A program made the translations under genes and the position numbers. Source: Tectiglobus sp965224045 (GTDB lineage: Bacteria; Pseudomonadota; Alphaproteobacteria; Rhizobiales; Hyphomicrobiaceae). From it: a stretch of 64,000 nt of DNA. Under the pieces are notes generated by a model that ran no database searches, was not told where the DNA came from, and saw only the letters and a list, made by a program, of their open reading frames with translations. The stretch lies in NCBI GenBank assembly GCA_965224045.1, contig CBDCYD010000010.1, forward strand, positions 1-64,000, written 5' to 3'. Below are positions 1-9,276 of the stretch, in pieces; within the stretch, counting starts at the first letter, position 1; every line of letters begins with the position of its first letter.

Positions 1-2747
1 TGGCCGACAACCTCGCCGCTGCCGTTCGTGCAACTAATCGTGGCGGCAGAGTGCTTGCCTTTGCCAATGCCTTCCTGACGAGAGCCAGCGAGCCCCGCTC
101 GGACAATCGCTTCATTTCGAAGGCAGCACAAGGCGCTGATCCGGCAATTGCAGACATGGTGCGCGGCGCGCGTGATACGTTCCATGCACTGAAAGTCGAG
201 CGCGTTGCGCTTGAAAGCGTTGCTTTGACGGTGGCGCTGCTGCGGCTCGCTGCGCGGGTTCTCGATCGCTACACCGTGGCCAAGGCACGACGCGCAACGT
301 TGGATTTCGATGATCTGATCGCCGGCGCGGCACGCCTGCTGGTGATGTCGGATGCCGCGGACTGGGTGCTCTACAAGCTCGACGGCGGGCTCGACCATAT
401 CCTGGTCGACGAGGCGCAAGACACGAGTCCTGCGCAGTGGACCATCATCGAAGCCCTGGCAGCCGAGTTCTACTCGGGCGAGGGCGCGAGTGACGTCCGG
501 CGCACGGTGTTTGCCGTCGGCGACGAGAAACAGTCGATCTACAGCTTCCAGGGAGCGGCGCCGGAACGGTTCGCGCGGGCCGGGCAGCAGTTCGAAGCAT
601 TGGCGGAGGCGGCCGGACAGCACTGGGCGAGCGTTCCGCTGACATTGTCGTTTCGCACCGTGGCGCCGTTGCTCGCAGCGGTCGATTCCGTATTCTGCGA
701 TGTGCAGCGTGCACCCGGCGTCAGCGTCTCAGGTGGCGAGGTGCATCATACGGCGCGGCGGATCGGTGAAGCCGGCGTGTTCGAGGTCTGGCCGACGGTC
801 GTGCCGGAAGACCATGCGCCGGCGCCGGCATTCGCGCCGCTGGATGACCAGGCACCGGGCGCGCCGGCCCGTCAGCTTGCCGAAGGAATCGCGGCGCGGA
901 TCAAGCGCTGGCTCGACACCGGCGAAGAGCTGGTATCACAGGGGCGGGCCGTCCGCGCCAGCGACATTCTCATTCTTGTACGCCGTCGCCAGCCATTTGC
1001 GCCGGAGATGGTGCGCGCGCTCAAGGCGCTCGACATTGCAGTCGCGGGGGCCGACCGGATCGTGCTGACCGAGCAGATCGTCGTGCAGGACCTGATGGCG
1101 CTGGGAGACTTTCTGGCGCTGCCGGAAGATGACCTGTCGCTCGCAGCCGTGCTCAAGTCGCCGCTGTTCAATCTGGATGACGAAGATCTGCTGGCGGTTG
1201 CTCCGAAGCGGCGCGGGTCGCTGTGGTCGGCATTGCTCGAAGCGGCACGGTCCAATGATCGCCTCAGGCCTGCCGCCGAAATGCTGAAACGCTGGCGCGG
1301 GCAGTCTGATTTCCTGCCGCCATACGAGTTTTTTGCGACCGTGCTTGATAAGGATGGCTGTCGGGCGCGGTTGATCGGGCGGCTCGGGCCCGATGCGGCT
1401 GATCCGCTCGATGAATTCATGAACCTGGCGCTGACTTACGATGACCAGGCGCCGGCCTCGCTGCAGGGTTTCTTGTCATGGCTGCGTGAGGGGCGGCGCG
1501 AAATCAAACGCAACATGGACCACGGCCGCGATGAAGTGCGCGTGATGACCGTGCATGGTGCGAAAGGCCTGGAAGCGCCCATCGTGATCTTGCCGGATAC
1601 GTGCTCGGCGCCAGGCGGCGGCATTGCCCCGGCGCTGGTCGATCTGGCCGGTGCGGAAGTTCCCGGCCAGCAGGCCTCGCCGCTGGCCTGGGCGGTGAAG
1701 GAAGCGCGGCAACTGACGCCGGTGGCGGATGGTCTCGCGGTGCGCCGTCAACGGGAACGCGATGAACACAACCGCCTTCTCTATGTTGCGCTGACCAGGG
1801 CGCGCGACCGCATCTATGTTGGCGGTTTCGAAACCACGGCAGGCCGGCAGAAGGGATGCTGGTACGATACGATCCAGCAGGGGCTCAGTGACGACCTCAC
1901 CGAGGTTACGCTCGACAATGGGGAGACCGTCTGGCGGATCACGTCACCGCAGACCGCGCGCGTCGACAAGCCTGACAGTGCGCAGCCGAGCAGCGAGGAT
2001 GCAATCGCGCTGCCGGTGTGGGCTGGCAAGCCGGCCCCTCCGGAGCCTCAGCTTACGATCCCGCTCGCACCGTCGCGGCTTGCGCCACTCGAGAGTGACG
2101 AAGAAGGAGAACCGGCCGGTCTCGAAGACATGCGCCAGGCGAACGGGCAGCCGGACGAGCCCGCGGTGGCATCGCCGCGCGCGAAAGGTGGACACGACCG
2201 GTTTCAGCGCGGCCTCCTCACGCATGCGCTTCTGGAACATTTGCCCGGGCATCCGCCCGAAACGCATCGCCAGGTGGCCGAAGGCTTTCTCGCACGACGT
2301 GGCGGCGCGCTCGGCCCGGCCGTGCACCGGGGCATCGTCGGTGAGGTGTTGAAAGTTCTGGCAGATCCGGTGTTTGCGCCGGTCTTCGCGCCCGGCTCGC
2401 GGGCTGAGGTGGCAATCGTCGCGGAGATCGCGCCGCCGCACGGTGACGGGCCGGCGCTCAAAGTCAACGGCCAAATCGATCGCCTGGTGCAGACCGCTGA
2501 CGGAATCTTGATCGTCGATTACAAGACCAACCGCGCACCGCCAATTTCGGTGGATCAGGTGCCGGCCGTGTATCTCCTACAACTCGCGGCCTATCGTCTT
2601 GCACTGCAACAGATTTTTCCGGACCAGCGCGTCCAGGCGGCGCTGCTGTGGACCGACGGCGGCCATCTCATGGCAATTGGCGATGATCTTCTGGATGATC
2701 ATCAACAGCGGCTTTGGTCGCTCAAGGGAGCGGACCTTGACGCGTGA
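1..2747 (+). CDS. addA: Double-strand break repair helicase-nuclease AddA (5' partial)
   Basis: UvrD-type (superfamily 1A) helicase with a C-terminal RecB-family nuclease. With AddB it resects DNA ends for RecA-dependent repair in the cytoplasm. The frame is open from base 3 to the left edge, so the start and Walker A motif lie outside; about 914 residues are visible of a family that is usually 1,150-1,200. Visible motifs are DEAQDT (helicase motif II, about visible residue 136), GDEKQSIYSFQGA (motif III), TVHGAKGLE (motif V, about 517), VALTRARDR (motif VI, about 595) and the nuclease motif IVDYKTN (about 839). AddB is expected just upstream, as is usual in alphaproteobacteria. Certain as to family. 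Confidence 0.96.
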   Translation, partial: ADNLAAAVRATNRGGRVLAFANAFLTRASEPRSDNRFISKAAQGADPAIADMVRGARDTFHALKVERVALESVALTVALLRLAARVLDRYTVAKARRATLDFDDLIAGAARLLVMSDAADWVLYKLDGGLDHILVDEAQDTSPAQWTIIEALAAEFYSGEGASDVRRTVFAVGDEKQSIYSFQGAAPERFARAGQQFEALAEAAGQHWASVPLTLSFRTVAPLLAAVDSVFCDVQRAPGVSVSGGEVHHTARRIGEAGVFEVWPTVVPEDHAPAPAFAPLDDQAPGAPARQLAEGIAARIKRWLDTGEELVSQGRAVRASDILILVRRRQPFAPEMVRALKALDIAVAGADRIVLTEQIVVQDLMALGDFLALPEDDLSLAAVLKSPLFNLDDEDLLAVAPKRRGSLWSALLEAARSNDRLRPAAEMLKRWRGQSDFLPPYEFFATVLDKDGCRARLIGRLGPDAADPLDEFMNLALTYDDQAPASLQGFLSWLREGRREIKRNMDHGRDEVRVMTVHGAKGLEAPIVILPDTCSAPGGGIAPALVDLAGAEVPGQQASPLAWAVKEARQLTPVADGLAVRRQRERDEHNRLLYVALTRARDRIYVGGFETTAGRQKGCWYDTIQQGLSDDLTEVTLDNGETVWRITSPQTARVDKPDSAQPSSEDAIALPVWAGKPAPPEPQLTIPLAPSRLAPLESDEEGEPAGLEDMRQANGQPDEPAVASPRAKGGHDRFQRGLLTHALLEHLPGHPPETHRQVAEGFLARRGGALGPAVHRGIVGEVLKVLADPVFAPVFAPGSRAEVAIVAEIAPPHGDGPALKVNGQIDRLVQTADGILIVDYKTNRAPPISVDQVPAVYLLQLAAYRLALQQIFPDQRVQAALLWTDGGHLMAIGDDLLDDHQQRLWSLKGADLDA

Positions 2748-2815
2748 TCGGTGGCTACCTACGTTCGCCTACATCCTGCGAGATGATCGCTCAGTCGAGC
2801 CTGGAGAACACTGCT

Positions 2816-3139
2816 ATGGCGCCTGCAAAAGTTTCAGATGCGAATTTTGATGCGGAAGTCTTAAATTCTTCCGAGCCCGTGTTGGTTGATTTCTTTGCCG
2901 AGTGGTGCGGCCCGTGCAAAGCCATGGCACCGGCGCTGGAAGAAGTTGCAAAGGACCTCGAGGGCAAGGTCAAGATTGCCAAGATCGACGTCGACGAGAA
3001 CCCAGATATCACCAACCGCTATCAGATCCAGGCGATGCCGACGCTGATCATGTTCAAGGACGGTGAAGTGGCTGCACGCCACACCGGCGCGCTGGTGCAA
3101 AAGACCAAGTTGCAAGCATGGATCGACGAGTCGATCTAG
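2816..3139 (+). CDS. trxA: Thioredoxin
   Basis: A 107-residue cytosolic thioredoxin, the general disulfide reductant recharged by thioredoxin reductase. The active site WCGPC puts the redox cysteines at 31 and 34, and the cis-proline segment QAMPTLIMF is present. The ATG at 2816 is chosen because GGAG lies upstream at normal spacing and it gives the usual family length; a GTG at 2744 overlapping the addA stop would add 24 unlikely residues. It probably shares the addA transcript, as in many alphaproteobacteria. Its TAG stop lies inside the first bases of the palindromic element that follows, and a terminator comes about 215 bases later. Confidence 0.96.
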   Translation: MAPAKVSDANFDAEVLNSSEPVLVDFFAEWCGPCKAMAPALEEVAKDLEGKVKIAKIDVDENPDITNRYQIQAMPTLIMFKDGEVAARHTGALVQKTKLQAWIDESI

Positions 3140-3266
3140 ATCATTTCCGCCTTAGGCGGAATCACACCGCCTGCCCACTCCCCCGCCCGGCCGCCCAAAA
3201 CCACGATTGCATGGGCGGCCGGGCGGGGGAGTGGGACGGTTCCAGCTAAACCTGAAACGCTCTAAG
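3136..3266. repeat. Palindromic intergenic element, copy A
   Basis: The element opens with CTAGATC, overlapping the trxA stop. A small hairpin follows (TTCCGCC-TTA-GGCGGAA, 3145-3161), then a perfect 24-base inverted repeat (3174-3197 against 3212-3235, loop 14), and a tail ending AAACCTGAAACGCTCTAAG. The same head, small hairpin, large GC-rich palindrome and tail recur in order at 58138-58265. This suggests a dispersed genomic repeat family rather than a private terminator. No protein is encoded in it. Confidence 0.8.
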
Positions 3267-3351
3267 TCAAGGTTGCTGGCCAAGGCAAGTTGCGGGACGG
3301 GAACGGCGCGTGCCCGTTGCCAGGCCTGGTCGATAGCAATCAAAGTGTTTC

Positions 3352-3385
3352 GGCCCGGGAGAATTTCGCCCGGGCCTTCTTGTTT
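3352..3385 (+). terminator. Intrinsic terminator downstream of trxA
   Basis: A perfect 8-bp stem (GGCCCGGG, 3352-3359, with CCCGGGCC, 3369-3376) is followed by TTCTTGTTT. The T-rich side is on the plus strand, so it ends the addA-trxA transcript. It also lies beyond the folC stop, between the convergent genes. Confidence 0.8.
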
Positions 3386-3444
3386 CCCTGGGCCCCCGTT
3401 GATTCACTGCCGAGGCGATTTGTCGGTTGTCGTTGCGGCCGCGA

Positions 3445-4767
3445 TTACACGTGCCGGGCAGAGGCGAGGACATCGCCTGCGAGGTAAAGCGAGCCGCATA
3501 TCAGAATGCGTTTGGGGCCGGGTGTTTCGCTGGCAATGGCGGCAAGTGCATCACCCACGGTCGCTGCCTCGCGAGCCGACAGGCCGACGCCGGTGGCGTG
3601 GGTTCGCAATTCAGCGGCGGTCATGCTGGCGTTTTCGTTCGGAATCGGTACAGCGTGAATGCTTCTGACGAGCCCTTTGAAGGCACCGAGGAAGCCCGGC
3701 GCGTCCTTCTGCGCCATCATTCCGACGACCAGAAACGTTGGTTTGGGAGCGCGGTCCTGCAAATCCGCCAATGTCTGGGCAAGCGCTTCGGCGGCGGCCG
3801 GGTTGTGACCGCCGTCCAGCCAGATCTCGGTTTCGTCGGCGTCGCCGAGGCCGATCTGGCGAGGACAGAGCCGCGAAAACCTGGCCGGCCAACGGGCCGA
3901 CCGGAGGCCCTGCTCCAATGCTTCGGTGGGGGTGGCGGCGCCGGTCATGGTCAGGATCGCCGCGAGTGCCGTTCCCGCGTTGGTAATCTGGCTGCGGCCG
4001 ATCAAGGCCGGCAGCGGCAGGTCCAGCAGGCGATGTTCGGCCTGATAGACCAGCCGGCCGCGTTCTTCAAAGGCATCGAAATCGCGACCAAAACAGATCA
4101 GCGTCGTGTTCGTACGCCGGGCGGCCTGCTCGATCGATGTCATCGCATCGGGATGCTGCGGGCCGATGATCGCGGGGATGCCCGGTTTCAGTATGCCGGC
4201 CTTTTCGAACGCGATCTGGGCAAGGCTGTCGCCAAGTTTGTCTGCGTGGTCGATCGATATCGGCGTGATCACCGAAAGGGCCGGCGTGTTGATGATGTTA
4301 GTGGCATCGAGGCGGCCGCCGAGACCGACCTCGAGCAAGACGATGTCTGCCGGTGTTTCGGCAAAGGCAAGCAAAGCAGCCGCTGTCGTTATTTCAAAGA
4401 ACGTCATCGGTGCGCCGTCGTTGATGGCGCGCACGTGGTCGAGCAGGGCAACGAGTTGGTCGTCGGTGATCGGGCGGGTGGTGCCGGTGTCGTCGGCAAG
4501 CTGGATGCGCTCGTGGAAGCGCACCAAGTGCGGCGAGGTGTAGGTGTGAACGCGTTTGCCATCGGCCTGCAGGATTGCCTGCATGAAGGCGATGGTCGAG
4601 CCCTTGCCGTTGGTGCCGGCAACATGGATGACGGCGGGCAAGCAGTCCTGTGGCCGGCCGAGGCGGTCCATCAGGCCGCGAATGCGGTCAAGCGACAGGT
4701 CGATCAGCACCGGATGCAGACGCTTGAGGTCGTCCAGCACAGCATCGCTTGCGTCCGTGGTGGTCAT
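3445..4767 (-). CDS. folC: Bifunctional folylpolyglutamate synthase / dihydrofolate synthase
   Basis: Adds glutamate to dihydropteroate and to tetrahydrofolates using ATP, in cytosolic folate metabolism. At 440 residues it has the usual length. The Mur-ligase-type P-loop GTNGKGS lies at residues 51-57, followed by the family segment LLEVGLGGRLDATNII and, in the C-terminal domain, LDGGHNPAAAEAL. It lies downstream of accD on the same strand, the classic accD-folC order, but here the two are separated by about 295 bases holding three hairpins. The long plus-strand frame over it is an antisense shadow. Confidence 0.95.
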   Translation of the reverse strand: MTTTDASDAVLDDLKRLHPVLIDLSLDRIRGLMDRLGRPQDCLPAVIHVAGTNGKGSTIAFMQAILQADGKRVHTYTSPHLVRFHERIQLADDTGTTRPITDDQLVALLDHVRAINDGAPMTFFEITTAAALLAFAETPADIVLLEVGLGGRLDATNIINTPALSVITPISIDHADKLGDSLAQIAFEKAGILKPGIPAIIGPQHPDAMTSIEQAARRTNTTLICFGRDFDAFEERGRLVYQAEHRLLDLPLPALIGRSQITNAGTALAAILTMTGAATPTEALEQGLRSARWPARFSRLCPRQIGLGDADETEIWLDGGHNPAAAEALAQTLADLQDRAPKPTFLVVGMMAQKDAPGFLGAFKGLVRSIHAVPIPNENASMTAAELRTHATGVGLSAREAATVGDALAAIASETPGPKRILICGSLYLAGDVLASARHV

Positions 4768-4818
4768 GATGCGGCCAGCTCCAAGCGGGTCTCACGCTGA
4801 TCGTGTCGGCAACGGACC

Positions 4819-4947
4819 CTAGATCATCGTGCCCTAGGTTGGAACCGCTGTCGCGGCTCCAACTTAAGGCACAAAGTTGCTCAGCTCTAAGGTATCGAGC
4901 AACTTTCTGCTTTAATTCGGAATCGGACCGATTCTGAATTAAAGCAG
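4819..4947. repeat. Tandem triple-hairpin element between accD and folC
   Basis: Three separate inverted repeats lie end to end: 4829-4872 (GTGCC with GGCAC outside, an 11-bp inner stem with one mismatch), 4873-4906 (AAAGTTGCT with AGCAACTTT), and 4907-4947 (about 20 bp each side, one mismatch, nearly no loop). The block begins with CTAGATCAT, like the heads of the elements at 3136 and 58138. It sits between two genes usually cotranscribed, so it could set folC level by attenuation or RNA processing. That role is inference. Confidence 0.7.
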
Positions 4948-5062
4948 GTTGCTCTCGGTGATTCTCATGATTGCCGGCGGCAGAATCGCGCTGCACAGGG
5001 CGATGACGGAGGCCCTGCCAGGGATGTGGGGTGGTTGAGGCGTGTCGTCCAGACCCTTGCGC

Positions 5063-6175
5063 TCAGGCGGACGTGCCTGGCTTGTCCGTCGGGTGTGGAT
5101 CGTCGGTCGTCGATGTTGGGGCGGGCGCGTCCGCCTGGTCCGGCATCGCCTCGTCCGCAGTATCGCTGCCGGTGTCTGCACCGTTGGCCATCGGGGCGGC
5201 GCTCGACGTGAGCGCTTCCTCCTCGATGCCATCGACAATTCCCATGGAACGATCGAGGCCATTCTCGAAGCTATCAGCGGCGCCGTTGAGCAGCGGCCGG
5301 CTTTGTTGCGCGGGGCGCTCGAGATGCTTGATCATGAATAGCCGGGTCAGGCGGGCAAGCGTGTCGCGCATGTCGTGGCGATGGACAACCATGTCGATCA
5401 TGCCGTGCTCGAGCAGGTACTCGGCGCGCTGGAACCCTTCCGGAAGCTGTTCACGGATGGTTTGCTGGATGACGCGCGGGCCGGCGAAGCAAATCAAAGC
5501 GCCGGGTTCTGCTATGTGGACGTCACCAAGCATGGCATAGGATGCCGTGACGCCACCGGTGGTCGGATCAGTAAGAACGACGATATAAGGCAGGCGGGCA
5601 TCGCGCAGGCGCTGGACGGCAATGGTCGTGCGCGGCATCTGCATCAATGAGAGGATGCCTTCCTGCATGCGGGCACCGCCCGACGCCGCGAAAAGAATGA
5701 ACGGTGCATCCAGATCAACGGCGCGCAGCATGCCGGCGATGACGGCCTCGCCCGCGGCCATGCCGAGCGATCCGCCCATGAAACGGAAATCTTGCGCGGC
5801 CGCGACAATCGTCTGGCCTTCGAGCAGGCCTTCGCCGACCAGGACTGCATCTTCCAGTTCGGTTTCGGCGCGGGCATCGCGCATGCGGTCGACGTAGCGC
5901 CGGCCGTCGCGGAATTTCAACGGGTCGGGGGTAACCTCGGGAAGCGGAACCTTCTCGAAGAAGCCTTCATCGAACAGCGACTTGAGGCGCACGTCGGCGG
6001 CCATGCGCATGTGGTAGTTGGAGCCCGGTACGACGAACTGGTTCGCCTCAAGGTCCTTGTAAAAGATCATCTGCCCGGATTCGGGGCATTTGACCCACAT
6101 CTTGTCGGGCACCTCGCGCTTGGTGGTGAGCAAGCTGCGGATGCGCGGGCGAACGACACTGCTTATCCAGTTCAC
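5063..6175 (-). CDS. accD: Acetyl-CoA carboxylase carboxyltransferase subunit beta
   Basis: With AccA it transfers CO2 from carboxybiotin to acetyl-CoA, the committed step of fatty acid synthesis. About 370 residues. The GTG at 6175 is chosen because AGGAGG lies 9 bases upstream and the protein then begins MNWISS, as in alphaproteobacterial AccD. The crotonase-fold signatures GGSLGMAAGEA, SGGARMQEG and PTTGGVTASYAMLGD are present. Only one cysteine of the N-terminal zinc-ribbon region remains (KCPESGQ), which is common in this class rather than a defect. The C-terminal ~60 residues are Asp/Ala/Thr-rich and probably disordered. Confidence 0.95.
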   Translation of the reverse strand: MNWISSVVRPRIRSLLTTKREVPDKMWVKCPESGQMIFYKDLEANQFVVPGSNYHMRMAADVRLKSLFDEGFFEKVPLPEVTPDPLKFRDGRRYVDRMRDARAETELEDAVLVGEGLLEGQTIVAAAQDFRFMGGSLGMAAGEAVIAGMLRAVDLDAPFILFAASGGARMQEGILSLMQMPRTTIAVQRLRDARLPYIVVLTDPTTGGVTASYAMLGDVHIAEPGALICFAGPRVIQQTIREQLPEGFQRAEYLLEHGMIDMVVHRHDMRDTLARLTRLFMIKHLERPAQQSRPLLNGAADSFENGLDRSMGIVDGIEEEALTSSAAPMANGADTGSDTADEAMPDQADAPAPTSTTDDPHPTDKPGTSA

Positions 6176-6280
6176 GCTCAAGGGCCTCCTTCGGGGCCGA
6201 TGCAACACCAACGGCGCTGCTTGCGCGGTCAAACCTGCACGTTCTGCCTGTAACCGCGGATTGCGCCGTGCGCCTGCGCA

Positions 6281-7114
6281 CTAAGCGGGCCTGAGCGGCG
6301 CGGATAACCTCTGCACCAGATTTAGAACAGATGGCACCGTTTTTCCAGTGCTGCGGCCTTCCGAATCAAGGCTTTGCGCAATTTCAGTTACCAGTGCGGA
6401 ACCGACGATCACGGCATCGACGCTGCCCGCGAGGGCGGCAACCTGGTCCGGTGTCTTGATTCCGAAGCCAACACCAACCGGGAGGTTGCCGGCCTTGCGG
6501 ATGCGGTCAACCTGGCTGCGGACTTCCTCGACATCAGCGGAGGCGGCACCCGTGATGCCGGTGATCGAGACGTAGTAGACGAAACCGCTGGTGTTTTGGA
6601 GGACGCGGGGCAGACGCCTGTCGTCGGTTGTCGGGGTTGCAAGGCGAATGAAACACAGGTCGCGTGCGATGGCCGGCAGGCACAACTCGTCGTCTGCTTC
6701 CGGCGGTACATCGACAACGATCAGGCCGTCGACGCCGGCTGCCTTTGCATCGTCGACGAAGCGGTCGACGCCATAGATGTAAATCGGATTGTAATAGCCC
6801 ATCAGGATGATCGGCGTGTCATTGTCGCGGTTGCGGAATTCGCGCACGAGTGACAGCGTTTTGGGCATCGTCTGGCCGGCTCTCAGCGCACGCACCGACG
6901 CCGCCTGAATAGCCGGGCCATCCGCCATCGGGTCGGAAAACGGCATGCCGAGTTCGATCAGGTCGGCACCGGCGGCCGGCAAACCGAAGAGGATCTCGCG
7001 CGCGGTTTCATAATCCGGATCGCCGGCCGTGACGAACGGCAGGAAGGCGGTGCGGCCGGCCGCATCAAGTTCGGCGAAGCGTTTGGCAATGCGATTGTCG
7101 GTGGACTGGCTCAC
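6281..7114 (-). CDS. trpA: Tryptophan synthase alpha subunit
   Basis: Cleaves indole-3-glycerol phosphate to indole and glyceraldehyde 3-phosphate; indole is channelled to TrpB. 277 residues from a GTG at 7114 with an AAGG-type ribosome site; the frame continues upstream but that part is not TrpA-like. The catalytic acids are visible as Glu54 and Asp65 in ELGMPFSDPMADGP, and PFVTAGDPD is conserved. It follows trpB by 59 bases and precedes accD by about 100 on the same strand, consistent with one trpFBA-accD-folC transcription unit. Confidence 0.96.
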   Translation of the reverse strand: MSQSTDNRIAKRFAELDAAGRTAFLPFVTAGDPDYETAREILFGLPAAGADLIELGMPFSDPMADGPAIQAASVRALRAGQTMPKTLSLVREFRNRDNDTPIILMGYYNPIYIYGVDRFVDDAKAAGVDGLIVVDVPPEADDELCLPAIARDLCFIRLATPTTDDRRLPRVLQNTSGFVYYVSITGITGAASADVEEVRSQVDRIRKAGNLPVGVGFGIKTPDQVAALAGSVDAVIVGSALVTEIAQSLDSEGRSTGKTVPSVLNLVQRLSAPLRPA

Positions 7115-7173
7115 GCCTTGACCCTTTGTTTTGTTGTGGGCGGGACCCGATTCAAGCGATTGCTTGGTTGGCT

Positions 7174-8415
7174 TTAGATCTCCATGCCGATGGCGTCGGC
7201 GACGGTGTAAAGGTCTTTGTCGCCGCGCCCGCAGAGGTTCATCACCAAGAGATTGTCCGCCGGCAAAGTCGGTGCCAGCTTGATGACGTGGGCCAGTGCG
7301 TGCGAGGGCTCGAGCGCCGGGATGATGCCTTCGAGACGGGTGCACAACTGCAGCGCGTCGAGTGCCTCGCTGTCGGTCACAGGCACATAGTTGACGCGGC
7401 CGGTAGCCTTCAACCATGAGTGCTCCGGGCCGACGCCCGGATAGTCGAGACCGGCCGAGATCGAATGCCCTTCGAGGATCTGGCCGTCCGCGTTTTGCAG
7501 CAGATAGGTGCGGTTGCCGTGCAGCACGCCCGGCTGGCCACCGGTCATCGAGGCGGCGTGGCCGTTATCGACATCGATGCCGTGACCACCAGCCTCGACG
7601 CCGTAGATGGCGACGCCTTCATCGTCGAGGAATGGATGGAACAGGCCGATGGCGTTGGAGCCGCCACCAATGCACGCGACCAGGGTGTCCGGCAGGCGGC
7701 CTTCGATGGCCAACATCTGGTCGCGCACTTCGTTGCCGATGACCGATTGGAAATCGCGAACCATTTCCGGATAGGGGTGCGGACCAGCGGCGGTGCCGAT
7801 GATGTAATAGGTATCGCGGACATTGGTGACCCAGTCGCGCAAGGCCTCGTTCATGGCGTCCTTGAGCGTGCCGGCGCCGGAGGTGACCGGATTGATGCTC
7901 GCGCCGAGCATGCGCATGCGCACGACGTTCGGGCGTTGGCGCTCAACGTCGGTCGCACCCATGTAGACTTCGCACGGCATGCCGTATTTGGCACACACCG
8001 TGGCAACGGCGACGCCATGCTGGCCGGCGCCCGTCTCCGCGATGATGCGGGTCTTGCCCATGCGGCGTGCGAGCAGAATTTGGCCGAGGCAGTTATTGAT
8101 CTTGTGGCTGCCGGTGTGATTGAGTTCGTCGCGCTTGAAGTAGATCTTCGCGCCGCCTAGGTGCTCGGTCAGGCGCTCTGCGAAGTAGAGCGGCGATGGT
8201 CGGCCGCCATAGTTGTTGAGCAGATCGGTCAGCTCGGCCTGGAACCCGTCGTCGTCCTTGGCGGCGGTGTAGGCGTCCTCGAGGTCGAGGATCAGCGGCA
8301 TCAGTGTTTCGGCAACGAAACGGCCGCCGAAATCACCGAAGTGGCCGCGCTCGTCCGGGCCGGCACGGTAGGTGTTCGGCTTGGCCTGATCCGTGGCAAC
8401 TTTTGTCTCAGCCAT
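7174..8415 (-). CDS. trpB: Tryptophan synthase beta subunit
   Basis: PLP enzyme joining indole and L-serine to give L-tryptophan, in an alpha2-beta2 complex with TrpA. 413 residues, the full family length. The Schiff-base lysine is Lys105 in HTGSHKINN, and the phosphate-binding loop CIGGGSNAIGLF is present. The N-terminal GHFGDFGGRFVAETLMP is typical. It lies between trpF and trpA. Confidence 0.97.
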   Translation of the reverse strand: MAETKVATDQAKPNTYRAGPDERGHFGDFGGRFVAETLMPLILDLEDAYTAAKDDDGFQAELTDLLNNYGGRPSPLYFAERLTEHLGGAKIYFKRDELNHTGSHKINNCLGQILLARRMGKTRIIAETGAGQHGVAVATVCAKYGMPCEVYMGATDVERQRPNVVRMRMLGASINPVTSGAGTLKDAMNEALRDWVTNVRDTYYIIGTAAGPHPYPEMVRDFQSVIGNEVRDQMLAIEGRLPDTLVACIGGGSNAIGLFHPFLDDEGVAIYGVEAGGHGIDVDNGHAASMTGGQPGVLHGNRTYLLQNADGQILEGHSISAGLDYPGVGPEHSWLKATGRVNYVPVTDSEALDALQLCTRLEGIIPALEPSHALAHVIKLAPTLPADNLLVMNLCGRGDKDLYTVADAIGMEI

Positions 8416-8541
8416 GGCGGGGCCGTCTCCTAGGGTTAGACTTTGAATTTCGACCGGCGCCGGCAGCGGGTATGCCGGTGCACGACGTGCGTTCAGGCGA
8501 TGCCGATCGGTCTGTTGCGGATGCGTTGTTGATCATACTGA

Positions 8542-9183
8542 TCATAGGCCCTTGGCTGCGTGAAGAAAGGCGCGAATGCGCGCGGGATCCTTGTGACCGG
8601 GTGCCGATTCGACACCGGATGAAACGTCGACGGCCGGGGCGCCGGTCAGGCGGACGGCTTCCTGCACGTTTTCCGGTGTCAGCCCGCCGGAGAGCATGTA
8701 GTCGAGGCGGCCGGCAAGGCCTTCGAGCGCGCGCCAGTCGAAGGTCAGGCCATTGCCGCCGGGCAAGGGCGAACCTTCCGGTGCCTTGGCGTCGAAAAGG
8801 ATGCGGTCGGCAACATCCTTGAACTTGAAGGCCGCCTTTGCATCTTCAGCGGTTGCGACCTTGATGACCTTCATCGTCCGGCGGGCCGTGAGGGCCTTGA
8901 TCTCGCCGACGCGATCCGGGCTTTCGCTGCCATGAAGCTGAATAAGATCTGGTTTCACCTCGTGTGCGATGCGGGCCAGCAGCGGGTCATCCGCGTTGAC
9001 GGTGAGCGCGACAATATCGGTGCGGCCACGGGCATGCTCGGCGAGCGGTGCGGCGCGCGCAATCGAGAGGTTGCGCGGGCTCGGGGCGAAGAACACCAGG
9101 CCGATGAAATCCGCGCCCGCTTCGATCGCGACGTCGATTTCGGCCTTGGATCTGAGGCCGCAGATTTTGGCCTTGGTGGTCAT
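8542..9183 (-). CDS. trpF: Phosphoribosylanthranilate isomerase
   Basis: Converts N-(5-phosphoribosyl)anthranilate to CdRP, the third step of tryptophan synthesis. 213 residues from the ATG at 9183. The catalytic cysteine is in KICGL (Cys8), and the catalytic aspartate is in APAVDVSSGVES near the C-terminus. The TIM-barrel segment ADFIGLVFFAPSPRN is conserved. It is first of the trpF-trpB-trpA run. No trp attenuator or leader peptide was recognised upstream. Confidence 0.95.
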   Translation of the reverse strand: MTTKAKICGLRSKAEIDVAIEAGADFIGLVFFAPSPRNLSIARAAPLAEHARGRTDIVALTVNADDPLLARIAHEVKPDLIQLHGSESPDRVGEIKALTARRTMKVIKVATAEDAKAAFKFKDVADRILFDAKAPEGSPLPGGNGLTFDWRALEGLAGRLDYMLSGGLTPENVQEAVRLTGAPAVDVSSGVESAPGHKDPARIRAFLHAAKGL

Positions 9184-9276
9184 GTCGTGGAGACCGGTTC
9201 GAAATAGAGGTGGGGCAAGCGACTTCAAGGGGTGCCGGCTGCGGAGCAACGGTGGACGTGTGCGGTGCCGGATCGG

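Noticed and set aside
3427..4800. 457-codon open frame on the plus strand opposite folC
   Set aside because: The product has no recognisable domain and mirrors the codon pattern of folC; a typical antisense shadow in GC-rich DNA.
5063..6175. Loss of AccD zinc-ribbon cysteines as a possible defect
   Set aside because: Alphaproteobacterial AccD proteins commonly lack these cysteines; the rest of the protein is intact.
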